From positions 167,648,001-167,712,000 of the forward strand of contig JBITNC010000001.1 of the NCBI GenBank assembly GCA_050084985.1: a stretch of DNA of 64,000 bases, in the 5' to 3' direction. Made by a program: the position numbers and the translations under genes. This document shows positions 22,892 through 33,779 of the stretch, in pieces. Under the pieces are notes generated by a model. The model saw only the letters and a program-made list of their open reading frames with translations. It was not told the DNA's origin and did no database searches. Within the stretch, counting starts at the first letter, position 1. Every line of letters begins with the position of its first letter. The DNA comes from Nageia nagi. Taxonomy: Eukaryota; Pinophyta.

Positions 22892-23774
22892 TGTAGACAC
22901 TTAAAAATGAGCCCTCTTTTGATAAATGAAAGAGGTAGATAAAAATTTAAGTAAATAGTAAAGTTCACTTAAAACCTGCTAGTCATTGGTGATCTAGTAT
23001 AATTGTTGGTGATTTGTTATGATCACTAATGCCCAATAAGAAATTTCCAATGATCTTGAAAATACAAAATACAAAGAAAAAAATAGAAAAATTAGGTGCC
23101 CAAGGAAACAAGCTAACAAATCAAGGATGAGTCATTCTTGATCATGCATTATCCTTGCATGGATATAATCCATGACAAGACTGGATGAGATTTTTCATCC
23201 ACCATGCCTTCCAAAAGAGAAACTTTAGCTACCTTGGTAAATCTATAAATAAGACTTCTCTCAAGGAGAAAAAAGAGAGAGGAATTAGAAAATTAAATGC
23301 AACCTTATGTTCCTAAATTACATCTAGATTGCTAAATACATTGCATTTTAATGTTTTTGCTTATATGCATGTTCATTTCATTTTTATTTATTATAATTTC
23401 ATAGCATGAGAAAGTATGTTTTAATGTGTTATTTGTTTGTGTATGTGTAGGATTTACAAGAACAATAGCTTATTTGAGCAAAGAAGAGATAAAGAACCTA
23501 AAAAAAGCAACCAACATTACTCCCTTTCATCTATAGGTTTCAAAACATTACTTGGAGCTTGTAGACAATGGAAAAGAAGGCGTCCAAGAGGCCCATATCA
23601 TTTATTGTACTCAAGTCCTCCATGCAAGGCAAACTTGTAATCAAAATTGAAGTTTATACTAGAGATCAATAAAAAGTTTTTTTGGTTGTAACATCTCTTG
23701 TTTTGTATTCTTGAAGGGTTATTTTTTGGGTAAACAATACATAAAGATTACAAAATAAGATAATATCCATAAAT
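22892..23774 (+). repeat. Element A 3' LTR (right boundary uncertain)
   Basis: Starts TGTAGACACTT after the polypurine tract. A TATA-like CTATAAATAAG lies at about 23,245 and a polyadenylation-like CAATAAAAAG near 23,668. No second copy is present in the window, so length cannot be measured. Element D's LTR begins at about 23,775, so this LTR either ends just before or is cut by D. Confidence 0.6.
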
Positions 23775-25652
23775 TGTAGAAGGAAAATACCATAGTATTG
23801 TATTATCATATATAAAAACACTTCTCACACTAGGCAAATTTGCTAAAATGTTAGACTTGGTGGACCTCGAATAGTCCACTATTTGTATGTTTCCTTTACA
23901 AAATGGGTAGTTTCCCATCATTAATAACTACAACTACTCTATTGAATAAGAACTAAATGAAAATGAATATTTACAATATGTACATAAGGATCTATAATTG
24001 TAACTAATTATGGATTATGGTCTTGATGCAATGTTGATTCTTGGAATTTGTAGACCTTTAATCATGTACCAATCCAACCATAATTAGTCATCCTTTATCT
24101 CTTTACTATGGCACATCTAAACTATTTTTATATTTATGAGGTATGGTCTTCCATCTTTGTATGTACAGTTAAACTAATTAATCATTTAGTGAGCTACCAA
24201 CCCTTTGTAATCATTAAATGCTTTTTCTATAGTTCTAGTGCCAACTATTGTAAGGGTGAAGGAATATGTAACCATTTAAACCTGAGAGTGAAATACTACT
24301 TCCAAATGGAAATGAGTCATAGTCGACACATTGGCAGAGTCTTGGGGGTCATACACTCTAGATTAAGTGGACCTGGGTGTTCATCTCCTCTTATAGTTTT
24401 TACTTACCCTTGGTAAGTCTTGTTATACATTAGAGGGTATTAGTGAAATCTAAGATGTTTATTACCTATTGATTTCTCTTGAAAAGTGTGATGTCATTTC
24501 TCAAAATTGGCAAGCTTTATTGAATATGGAGTTGTGAATAACTCCTACTATAAAGAACCATTTGGATCACTTGCTGACTAAGTCATCTAGAGCTCATTGA
24601 TTTTTGTTAAAAAGTATGACATCACCCTTGGATTTTCATGGGCCCTATTTCATTTTACTCTAATAACAATGTTTGTTACATGAATTCACCAAAACTAATG
24701 ACTATATTCAATAGTCCCTAGAAAAAAGACCTAGATTAGACTTAGATAAATCAATAAGTGATTGACTCACAATAAGGCCCAGACTAGGCTCAACTTTTAC
24801 TAACAACCATATATAATAAGACCCAAAAATAACTTAGATGAAAAAATAGATAATAAATAATACTTCTTGGGAATGATTTAGATAAAAATATAGAATCTAT
24901 ACAATATTTCTTAGGAATGTCTTATTAAACAATGTACAAACAACACCCACCTTAAAATAAAATGATGATTTTGAATAACATTTTACTCACTAAGACTTGG
25001 TAATATGAATATTACCTAGAAATTACTGAAACAAAAACCATGTCCTGATTAAGAGCACATATAATATGAGACTATTAAGAAAAAGATTAAGTATATACAA
25101 TGTAAACTCAGGACTAAATTTTGTACAATTACTTACAAATAAAAGAAAAAGGAATAAGAAACGAGAAGTATGGAAGGCATTTTTTAGAAAAAAATGAATG
25201 AATGAAAGAATAATGAATGTCTAGAATATTACCCTTTTAGAGTGTAATTATGCAAGAATAACAATATTCTAGTGGCTCTTTAGAGTCTTCATCCTGCTAG
25301 AGAATAGGACCCTTATTAACCACTCCCACTTGCTTTCCCAACTATAGCCTTTAGCAGGGCCTATGGTACCAATTGTGTTGATAATAGAGTTAGAAGTTTC
25401 AAATCCTATAAATCCTTATTATCTACCTATGATAGGATGGAGCATGCTTGAAATTTTGCAATATTAGCTCTAAATTCTATCTGAACACTCTCCAATCTAC
25501 TAGCATTCAAAAATCTTGAAATTACTTCTTAAGTCTACTCACTCATTTCTTACAAGTTTGAGAGTTGCTTCTCAGATAAATTTATTGCTGAATATTTATC
25601 TAAAAATGACTTAGTGTTTGCCACTCATAGGTTGGCACTACTCTATACATCA
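23775..25652 (-). repeat. Element D 3' LTR
   Basis: On the minus strand it starts TGATGTATAG at 25,652, right after a G-run, and ends near 23,775. The segment 23,782 to about 24,600 matches 63,200-64,000 in the same orientation. An inverted repeat ctagaatatt/aatattctag (25,221-25,230 and 25,263-25,272) lies within. The outer end is approximate because the two copies differ there by small indels. Confidence 0.7.
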
Positions 25653-25666
25653 TATTCCCCCCATAA
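25653..25666 (-). promoter_or_regulatory. Element D polypurine tract
   Basis: Minus-strand TTATGGGGGGAATA directly before the LTR start. It also encodes the last codons of D's downstream ORF, whose TGA covers the first three LTR bases. Confidence 0.65.
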
Positions 25667-25824
25667 TTTGAGAGATTTCAATTAAATTAAATAATTGAAG
25701 AACATATTTACAAACCTGATTTCTACCTTTAATTGACTTTTTTTCCAAGTCCAAGGTAAATGCTAAATCTTTCAAATCATAAACATATTTAATCCTTTTC
25801 AAAAGTGTTTGCATTAGCCTTGAA

Positions 25825-25829
25825 GTTAC
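25825..25829. repeat. Element C target-site duplication, left (gttac)
   Basis: gttac precedes TGTACAAG (C LTR end) and matches 52,928-52,932. Confidence 0.9.
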
Positions 25830-26278
25830 TGTACAAGATAAAAGTAACCCCTTTTAAGATCACTCAAACCTTGAACATTTAAATAGTAAGTGTAGGTTAG
25901 ATTAATTCCTATGAGCACAAACTTGACCAAAAATGAATTAAAACCTTAAGGAAGCTTGATCAAGCCATCCTTTCAAAATAAAATACAAGCTCAAACAAAA
26001 GATCATGCAAATAACTGAAGGTGATGTTAAAAAACACCGTTAGTTACTTAATCATGAGAGCTGATGACTAATGATTACTGATTATGAATTTTGAGGTGAT
26101 CCTGAACTACATCTTTTGATGAAATGCAATGACCCAAGGTATTTACAAAATGTAGGGGCATTTTCCAAACATAGGGGTGTTTCCCAAATGCAAGGACATT
26201 TCTCTGTCAAAACACCAAGACCTAAGGCATTTCAAAACCTACAAACACATAAGGTAAAATTCCAAAATTAGTACATAT
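25830..26278 (-). repeat. Element C 3' LTR, distal part
   Basis: Distal end of C's 3' LTR, cut off by copia-2 and continued at 31,562-32,872. Aligns with 51,107-51,552 of the other LTR. Confidence 0.9.
26274..26278. repeat. Copia-2 target-site duplication, left (catat)
   Basis: catat before TGAGAGAAAT; matches 31,557-31,561. Confidence 0.93.
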
Positions 26279-26799
26279 TGAGAGAAATAATGGAGCTTTT
26301 TTTCCATGGTTTATTGATGTAAATATATAGCCTTGGGTTCTCAACAATGGAATCCACAAGGTTTACAAACTTGCAAACATGAAGTTAGAGAATTTACTAT
26401 TCTCAACAACACTACAAACCATAGCCATCTCAGTCCAACAGAAGTAGCTAAACATGTGATTACAATAATCCAAACATAGCTTAAAACATGCCTAATATGA
26501 TGACAAACAAACCCCTAAAGTATGAAGACAAAATAATCAATAACAAGAAAGTTATTGCAAAAATAAACACATTCTACCCGCACACTATCATTTTCTCTAC
26601 ATAGTGATCGATAGTGATCTTATAGAATCAGTGATGATCGATGACAATCAGTGGCAAGGCGGTAATGATGATCGGTGGCAATCGATGGCGATCGACGATG
26701 ATCGATGGCGATCGGTGGTGATCGGTGGTGATCTCTATCATAGGCAGATTTATTCTAGAACATTGCAAAAACACATATTATGGAGTGAAAACTCCAACA
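26279..26799 (-). repeat. Copia-2 3' LTR (521 bp)
   Basis: On the + strand it runs TGAGAGAAAT...CTCCAACA. Positions 26,604-26,740 hold a degenerate array of GATCGGTGG-like units, in the U3 part on the sense strand. The other LTR is 20 bp shorter, mainly in this array. Confidence 0.93.
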
Positions 26800-26810
26800 T
26801 GCTCCCCCTT
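26800..26810 (-). promoter_or_regulatory. Copia-2 polypurine tract
   Basis: Minus-strand AAGGGGGAGCA directly before the 3' LTR start TGTTGGAG. Confidence 0.9.
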
Positions 26811-26852
26811 GATACTGAGGGGACTAACTAGCAAGTCTCTCAGTATCATAAA

Positions 26853-29738
26853 CTAAGTTTTGTTTACTCCTTTGGTAAATAAATCTGCTATATTCTCCTT
26901 GGTGTTGATGTGTTGCAAATCAACAATCTTCTTCTCCACCATGTCTCTAATGAAATGGTATTTCATATCAAAATGTTTGGACCTATTGTGATGTACTGGA
27001 TTCTTTGCAAGTTGAATTGCACTAGCATTATCACAAAACAACTTAGTAGCATCTCTTTGTTGCTCACCAAGTTCTTCAAGAATCTTTCTCAACTTGCACT
27101 TGTGATTGCAATGTATTCTACCTCTGTAGAAGATAGTGCAACAGGTGTTTGCTTCTTAGAACTCCATGTGATTAGTCTTGATCCAATGTTGAAGCAATTT
27201 CCAGAAGTAGACTTTCTATCATCAATATTGCTTCCCCAATCTGAATCACTATAGCCCACAAGTTTCACCTTGCTTTCTTTGTAGTAATGGATGCCAAAAC
27301 CAATGGTGCCTTTGATGTACCTCATGATCCTCTTAGTAGCCTTCATGTGAGTCTTGGTAGGTTCACTCATGTACCTAGAAACAAAAGAAATAGCACATGC
27401 AATATTTGGATGAGTATTAGTGAGAAACATAAGACTCCCAACCATACTCCTATATGTGGTGACATCTACCCTTTCACTACCATCTTCCTTACTCAATAAC
27501 TCCCCATGAGCAATTGGAGTAGGAACTGGTTTACAATTTTCCATGCCATATTTGGACAACATATCTTTGGTATATTTGGTTTGACAAATAAAAATTTCAA
27601 TATCATTTTGATACACTTCCATGCCTAGGAAATAATGCATGAGACCTAGGTCTTTCATATCAAACTCTTTCATCATAGACTCTTTAAACTCTTCATTCAT
27701 CCTATCATTGCTTCCCATGTAAATCAAATCATCTACATACAAGCATACAATCATAATATCATTACATTTTTTGAAATAATAGAGAGTAGGCTCACTCTTG
27801 CTTTTCACAAGACCATATTGATGAAAGTATCCATCAATCCTTGAGTACCAAGCTCTAGGAGCTTGTTTAAGGCCATACAAGGCCTTCTTCAATTTGTAGA
27901 CCATGTCCTCTTTGCCTTTGATCTCAAATCCTTGAGGTTGTTGTACATATACCTCTTCTTGTATGTATCCATTCAAGAACGCACTCTTCACATCAAGGTG
28001 ATGCACTCTCCATCCTTTTTGGGAAGCCAAGGATAGAACCAATCTAATTGTCTCTTGCCTTGCAACAGGTGCAAAAGTCTCCTCATAATCAATGCCATAC
28101 TTTTGAGTGAAACCTTTTGCCACTAGTCTTGCTTTGTGTTTTTGAATAGTGCCATTTGCATTATACTTTGTCTTGTAGACCCACTTGGAGCCTACTACCT
28201 TCTTTCCTTGTGGAAGCTCAACTAGCTCCCAAGTATCATTTTTCTTGATGGAGTCCATCTCCTCTTGCATTGCTTTCATCCACAAATCATTAGTACATGA
28301 AATTTCATAACAATAAGGTTCAACATTAATTATACTCATCAAAGCATAATTTACCACATCACCTTTTGATTCACCATCATTGCTATCTCCATACAAATGC
28401 ATATTTTGAAGATTATTAACAACACTTTCCATTTCTTTAGCTTGTGCTCTTGTTATTCTTCTACCAAAGTTTTGATCAAGCATTTGTGATGATGTATGAT
28501 CAATCAAAAATTGCTTATGTTTCTTTAAATTTATTTTTGCTTCCTCCAAAGAACCATCACTTGAGGATTTTGAACTTGGTGAAGAACATGGGCTAGAATT
28601 TGAAGAACTTACTTGATTGCCATCTTGAGGTATCTTTGCTTGCTTGAGCTGAATCTTTGCTTGCACATTTGGAGAGCCACTATTATTGGAATCACCATCC
28701 AAATAGTATTCTTGATGACCCCATGCTCCCCCTTCATCAAAAATCACATCTCTAGATACAATAAACTTTTCAGTTTTTGGATTGTACAATCTCCATGCTT
28801 TGGTATTTTCACAATACCCAATAAAGATACATGGTTCACTTTTTGCATCAATCTTTTGCCTATTTTCTTTTGGAACATGAGCATAGGCTAAACAACCAAA
28901 AAGTTTCAAATGTGCAATAGTTGGCTTTTTGCCATACCAAGCTTCATATGGTGTCACCCCATCCAAACTAGAGGTAGGACATCTATTCAAGAGATACATG
29001 GCTGTCCTAATTGCCTCCCCCCAATACATATTTGATAAATTCTTAGTTTGGAGCATACTTCTAGCCATATTATTCAAGGTTCTATTCTTTCTTTCAGCCA
29101 CTCTATTTTGTTGTGGTGTGTATGCACTTGTTAATTGCCTTTTAATTCCACAATTATTACAAAAATTGAAGAATTCATTGGAACAAAATTCACCTCCTCT
29201 ATCACTTCTTAAACACTTGATTGCATACCCACTTTCATTTTCCACTTTTATTTTGAATTCTTTGAATTTATAAAATGTCTCATCTTTAGTTTTCAAGAGG
29301 TACACCCAACACATTCTTGAAAAATCATCAATGAAAGTGAGGAAGTAGTAGTTCTTACCAAGACTTTGAGTTTGCATAGGTCCACACAAATCACTATGCA
29401 CCAATTGTAGGGGATAGGAAGCCCTCCATGCTTGATCTTTTGTAAATATTTTCCTTGAATTCTTTCCCAATACACATCCTTCACAAATCTTCTTTGGATC
29501 ATCTACTTTTGGAAGCCCATAAACCATCTCTTAAGAAGCCAATGTCCTCAAACTTGAGAAATTTAAATGCCCATATCTCAAGTGCCACAACCAATTTTTA
29601 TTATCAATAGCCACATGTGCAAAATTGGTACCTTGCTCCCCAAATTTGAGAGGGAACAATCTATTTTTGGTCATTGGAATAGTAGTAACAAGCCTATTCC
29701 CACTATCAAAAATCTTGCAAGCATTCTTTGCAAAATAA
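26853..29738 (-). pseudogene. Copia-2 pol: integrase, reverse transcriptase, RNase H
   Basis: Integrase zinc region WLWHLRYGHLNFSSL near 29,600, then after a TAA (CAA to TAA, about 29,531) an 812-codon open run, 29,527-27,089. It holds the integrase core (LVHSDLCGPM, CLRSDRGGEF, QQNRVAERKNR), RT ([49 protein letters not shown]) and RNase H (YSDSDWGSNIDDRKSTSG, then ALSSTEVEYIA). A small deletion near 27,090 shifts the frame; the end, with CDNASAIQLAKNPVHHNRSK and NIADLFTKG, is in the next frame (27,092-26,853). An upstream frameshift at about 29,735 separates it from protease. Key catalytic residues appear intact. Confidence 0.93.
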
Positions 29739-30923
29739 AAGACTATAATTGTGCTCCATCATTTGACCAACACTCAAGAGATTATGCTTCAAATTGGGAA
29801 TATGATAAACATCCTTTACCTTCTTAATACCTTCTTTGGTGTGCACATCCATAGCTCCAATGCCTTCAACATGCAAGGCTTTATCATCTCCAAGAGTGAT
29901 GTTGGACTTATATGAGTTGTTGATTGAAGAAAATAATTCTCCATTACCAGTCATATGATTGCTACAACCAGTATCAAGAAGCCATGTTTGTCCCATGCTT
30001 TGATAAGATTTTCCATATGACAAGAAGAGTGAAGAAGGCTCTCCTTCCTCTCCATAGTTTGCACTCTCCTTTGCTTCATTTGCAGCCTTTGTTCTACACT
30101 CTTTCTCAAAGTGTCCATATTTATGGCAATAGTAACATTGCTTGTTAATTTTATCACCTCTTCCACTTCCTCTACCTTAAGGACCTTTTCTTCCTCTTCC
30201 TCTTCCTCTAAAGGGAGATCTTCCTCTACCTCTTCCATGGCCTTTGGCTTGGCCACTAGTTTCACCCTCTTTGGATGAAAAAGCTTTTTCTTCCATGCCT
30301 CCAAGATGTGGAGTTGAAGAAAACCTTTCCTTATGAGACATTAATGATCCTATGAGCTGATCATAGGTGAGAGTAGATAGATCCTTGCTCTCCTCAATCA
30401 CAATGGAGACTTGGGTCCACTTGGGCAAAAGTGTTCTCAACACCTTTTTGACAATCACCTCATTCTCTACTTCTTCTCCAAGAGCTCTTATTTTGTCTAC
30501 ACAAATATTGGCTCTCAAACAATAGTCTCCAACCTTCTCATCTTCTCTCATCCTAAGATTTTCAAACTCCATTTTGAGAGTTTGCAACCTCACTTGCTTG
30601 ACTTGTTTGCTACCTTCATAGCTCTCCTTCAAGACTTTCCAAGCTTCTTGGGCTGAAGTGCAACTTGTGATTCTTGGATAAATGGATTCATCTAAGGTAG
30701 CTTGAATGAAGTGCATTGCCATGCTATTCTTCTTTTGTGCCTCCTTCAAGGTTTGCTTTTGGGCAGCTAGAACTAGACTCCAATTAGTAGGTTCAACATA
30801 GCCTTCTTCTATGATATCCCAATAGCCTTTACCAATGAGTAAATGCCTCATTTTGGTAGACCAATAATCATAGTTCTTTCCTTTGAATTCTAGAATTGGA
30901 ACATTCCCATTTGAATTTTCCAT
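29706..30923 (-). pseudogene. Copia-2 gag and protease
   Basis: Preferred start is the ATG at 30,923 (MENSNGNVPILEF), though the frame is open upstream to 31,001. Copia gag N-terminus KNYDYWSTKMRHLLIGKGYW, UBN2-type middle (EAWKVLKESYEGSKQVKQ), Arg/Gly-rich stretch, then a TAA at about 30,177, followed in frame by a CCHC knuckle (CYYCHKYGHFEKEC, about 30,144-30,103) and a protease with TWLLDTGCSNHMTG, where D-T-G-C is intact (about 29,985-29,944). The frame ends by frameshift at about 29,735. Gag would form particles in the cytoplasm; protease cleaves the polyprotein. Confidence 0.92.
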
Positions 30924-31040
30924 TGCTACAATCACAATTGATAATCTTCTTCCAAGAGTTGTTGGATCCTCTTCAAATGAAGCTTTCAAAACTTCATACA
31001 AGTCACCTCACTCACTACTCAATCCCAATAGATTGAACTA

Positions 31041-31052
31041 GCTCTGATACCA
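31041..31052 (-). promoter_or_regulatory. Copia-2 primer binding site (initiator tRNA-Met)
   Basis: Minus-strand TGGTATCAGAGC, three bases after the 5' LTR end; exact copia consensus. Confidence 0.93.
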
Positions 31053-31055
31053 CAA

Positions 31056-31556
31056 TGAGAGAAATAATAGAGCTTTTTGTCCATGGTTTATTGATGTCAA
31101 TATGTATCCTTGGGTTCTCAACAATGGAATCCACAAGGTTTACAAACTTGCAAACAAGAAGTTAGAGAATTTACTATTCTCAACAACACTACAAACCATA
31201 GCCATCTCAGTCCAACAGAAGTAGCTAAACATGTGATTACAATAATCCAAACATAGCTTAAAACATGCCTAATATGATGACAAACAAACCCCTAAAGTAT
31301 GAAGATAAAACAATCAATAACAAGAAAGTTATTGCAAAAATAAACACATTCTACCCACACACTGTCATTTTCTCTACACAGTGATCGATAGCGATCTTAT
31401 AGAATCGACGACGATCGACAGTAAGGCAGCAATGATGATCGGTGACAATTAGTGGCAATCGACAATGATCGGTGGCGATCGGTGGTGATCTCTGTCATAG
31501 GCGAATTTATTCTAGAACATTGCAAAAACACATATTATGGAGTCAAAACTCCAACA
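31056..31556 (-). repeat. Copia-2 5' LTR (501 bp)
   Basis: Same ends as 26,279-26,799 (TGAGAGAAAT...CTCCAACA on + strand). Most differences and the length change lie in the GATCG-rich array at 31,381-31,495. Confidence 0.93.
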
Positions 31557-31561
31557 CATAT
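31557..31561. repeat. Copia-2 target-site duplication, right (catat)
   Basis: Matches 26,274-26,278. Confidence 0.93.
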
Positions 31562-32872
31562 CACAAGACAAAATATGAATACTATATAAATAAAATACAA
31601 AAATAAAGTTAGGAGATGTGATGGGTATGTCTTTGCTCTGATGAGAGGAACAAAGCTTGAAATGACTAATTTCCTTCTTTGCCCCAAGGCCAATGCTTCC
31701 CAATCACTTCTCCAAATGTTTGTGAGAGATTATTAAATGTAGTAGCTTCAAAATTCATCACTTCCAAGACTCAAGAATAAAAAAATATAAAGCCCAATGA
31801 TTGCACTAATTTCTAGACTCAAAATGGATATGGAAGTATGCTTAAATAGATTTTTGGGACATACTAAATCACTAAATGAGAATCCACACAAATTTCAAAT
31901 TAAAAATAGTTGTTACTTGATTGATCCCTAATTTAATTCAAATTGGATTTGATTTGAGACACATCCATTTAGTGTACTTATGTTTTTTCTATTGAGCATG
32001 TTTGTAGCATAACTGATGAATCATCAATCAATGACTTGTGAGTTTTAGATTTTCTTATTTTCTTGTTGGACGATTCATCAATGACATGGCAAGGTGATGT
32101 GTAAAATCTTTCCAACTATTTTCTTACAAAATAAATAATAAATAAATTAGTCATATTAATGTGACCAAATTTAATAAAATATTAATATAAATAATTTTGA
32201 CAAGTGTAAAGTAAATAATCAAATAAAATTAACATGACTAATGTTAATTAAATTTTAAACATAGATAGTCTAAGATCAAAAATCATAAATAACATGACTA
32301 ATGTTAAATTATAATTTTTAAGTAAATGATCATAGTCCAAACTAAAATTAAATATAACTAAATTTTATTGCACTTTAATAATAAAAAATGATTATGATCA
32401 AAAACATAATTAATATGACTAATATTAACTATCTTTCCCAAATGACTATCATCGAAATGCAATAAACATGACTAAGTTGAATTGTAATTTCTTGAATGAT
32501 TATGATCTAAAATACATTAAACATGACTAAGTTTAAGTGTATTTTCCAAAATAAATGACTATGATTGAAATGCAATAAACATGACTAAGTTTAATTGTGA
32601 TTAATGAGAAAATGACTATGATCGAAACATAATAAACATGACTATATTTATTTACGATTCCTAAGCAAATGATTATGATAGAAAATACATTAAACATGAC
32701 TAAGTTTAAATGCATTTTTTAAAATAAATGACTAAGATAAATAGATATTCAATAATTAATAATTGACAAAGCATCATAAAATGTGACCAAATTAACTAAA
32801 TAATCAAGCATGCTAGTGATAAAAAGGTGTTATGAAAAATGTAGTGCATGGTGCTAAATTTAAGAGTCTACA
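31562..32872 (-). repeat. Element C 3' LTR, proximal part
   Basis: Continues the LTR interrupted by copia-2 and aligns with 51,553-52,927. Minus-strand start is TGTAGACTCTT at 32,872. Contains a degenerate tandem array at about 32,200-32,740, with repeated units around AAACATGACTAAGTTTAATT and ATGACTATGATCGAAA. A TATA-like TATTTATATAG (minus strand) lies near 31,580-31,592. Confidence 0.9.
32200..32740. repeat. Degenerate tandem array in element C LTR (also 52,230-52,790)
   Basis: About nine diverged units of roughly 55-65 bp built from CATGACTAAGTTTAAT and AAATGACTATGATC halves. Present in both LTRs, so it predates the insertion. Confidence 0.8.
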
Positions 32873-32886
32873 TTTTTCCCCTTTTT
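32873..32886 (-). promoter_or_regulatory. Element C polypurine tract
   Basis: Minus-strand AAAAAGGGGAAAAA adjoining the 3' LTR start. Confidence 0.88.
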
Positions 32887-33779
32887 GATTTGCATTTTAC
32901 CTAAGTTAAATGCAATGCAAAAAGCTAATTTTGAGCTAAATGATGTGGACGTGATATGATGGCTAACTACCTCAAGTGATATGTGTGATCTTCTTCAAAT
33001 GCATTTGCAGCAAAGCAAGGAAGATGGGGATGCATTTGATGATGAAAGACTAGGTAAGGTGATAAAGAGACAAAATGCAATCATGTTTCAAAATATGCGC
33101 ACATTCTAGAAATGCAATCATATTTTCAAAACATGGTAGCACTTTTAAAATGTAAGGGCATTTTTGTTACCATCTAAAAAAATGATTACATTTTCAATAG
33201 GGTGGCTATAAAAAGATAAACCTAGGGATAACTTGGCTCATTCTCATTCACATATTCTAGCTGATAGAACTTTGACCCTACCATCTCATCCTATTACCTG
33301 AATGATTTACTAACATGGCATAGAGACCCCACTACCAAAATAGGCCATAGGCCCTACAAGTTGGTGGTAAATCCTAATCATACACTTAATTAAATTTTTT
33401 TAAGTTACTTAATCACAAAACTAGGATGGGTAGGAAAATAGACTCAAGGAGGGTAAAATAAATGAAAACTAGATAAAATCAATTGGGAAAAGGGGTAGAA
33501 TACTACAGAACATAGATGGGTAGATTGAAGATGAAAAATGAGGAATTTAGGACCAGATTAAACCCAAATAGGAGAAAATTTTGAAAGTTTGAGGGGTCTC
33601 AATGTTTCCCAAGTGGAAATGTAAGGGATCCCCATGTTTCCCTCTTAGAAACATAAGGGGGTCTTGTGTTTCACAAAGACTGAAATAGAAAATGCCTTGA
33701 CCCTAGGCATTTTTGATAAAAATGGATTTTTTTACATTCTAGATAGATTGATGAGAGGGTGGACATGCACCATTGATTT
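32887..33779 (-). other. Element C 3' noncoding region between PPT and antisense ORF
   Basis: No gene seen. Contains several short phrases of the form ATGTTTCCC...GAAA repeated around 33,600-33,670. Confidence 0.5.

Larger units (their letters stand above)
1..23774 (+). mobile_element. Element A: Tat-type Ty3/gypsy retrotransposon, 5' end outside window
   Basis: Decayed LTR retrotransposon on the + strand. Visible order: gag (from base 1), protease, RT, RNase H, second RNase H, integrase (ending 6592), an unrecognised sense ORF (6706-8212), a PMD-like ORF on the opposite strand (about 19,440-21,350), a polypurine tract at 22,877-22,891 and a 3' LTR beginning TGTAGAC at 22,892. Copia-1 interrupts it at 9502-18,806. 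The 5' LTR is not in the window. The second RNase H between RH and IN is diagnostic of the Tat clade. The right end is uncertain because element D begins at about 23,775, either beside or inside the 3' LTR. Without copia-1 at least 14 kb remain. Confidence 0.8.
25650..25829 (-). pseudogene. Element D downstream ORF, C-terminal tail
   Basis: Last about 60 codons of D's post-integrase ORF, cut off by element C. It reads without a stop from the TSD (ACT TCA AGG) through KRIKYVYDLKDLAFTLDLEK to QLFNLIEISQIMGGI and TGA at 25,652-25,650. In frame with 52,933-56,205 when one gttac copy is dropped. Lys/Glu/Leu-rich, consistent with continued coiled coil. No known domain recognised. Confidence 0.7.
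26279..31556 (-). mobile_element. Copia-2: nearly intact Ty1/copia retrotransposon
   Basis: 5278-bp element on the minus strand with LTRs of 521 bp (left) and 501 bp (right), TSD catat, primer site and polypurine tract. One gag-pol frame is broken by only two stops and two frameshifts. It is inserted into the 3' LTR of element C, whose sequence resumes cleanly at 31,562. Long open stretches and modest LTR divergence make it much younger than A, C, D or copia-1. Its lineage within copia (possibly Tork-like) is not settled. Confidence 0.95.

Noticed and set aside
23437-23640. 67-codon basic ORF in element A's 3' LTR
   Set aside because: Located in the R/U5-like part of the LTR; short and without homology I recognise.
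24108-24416. 102-codon + strand ORF
   Set aside because: Inside D's LTR and broken in the second copy at 63,530-63,840, so not conserved as coding sequence.
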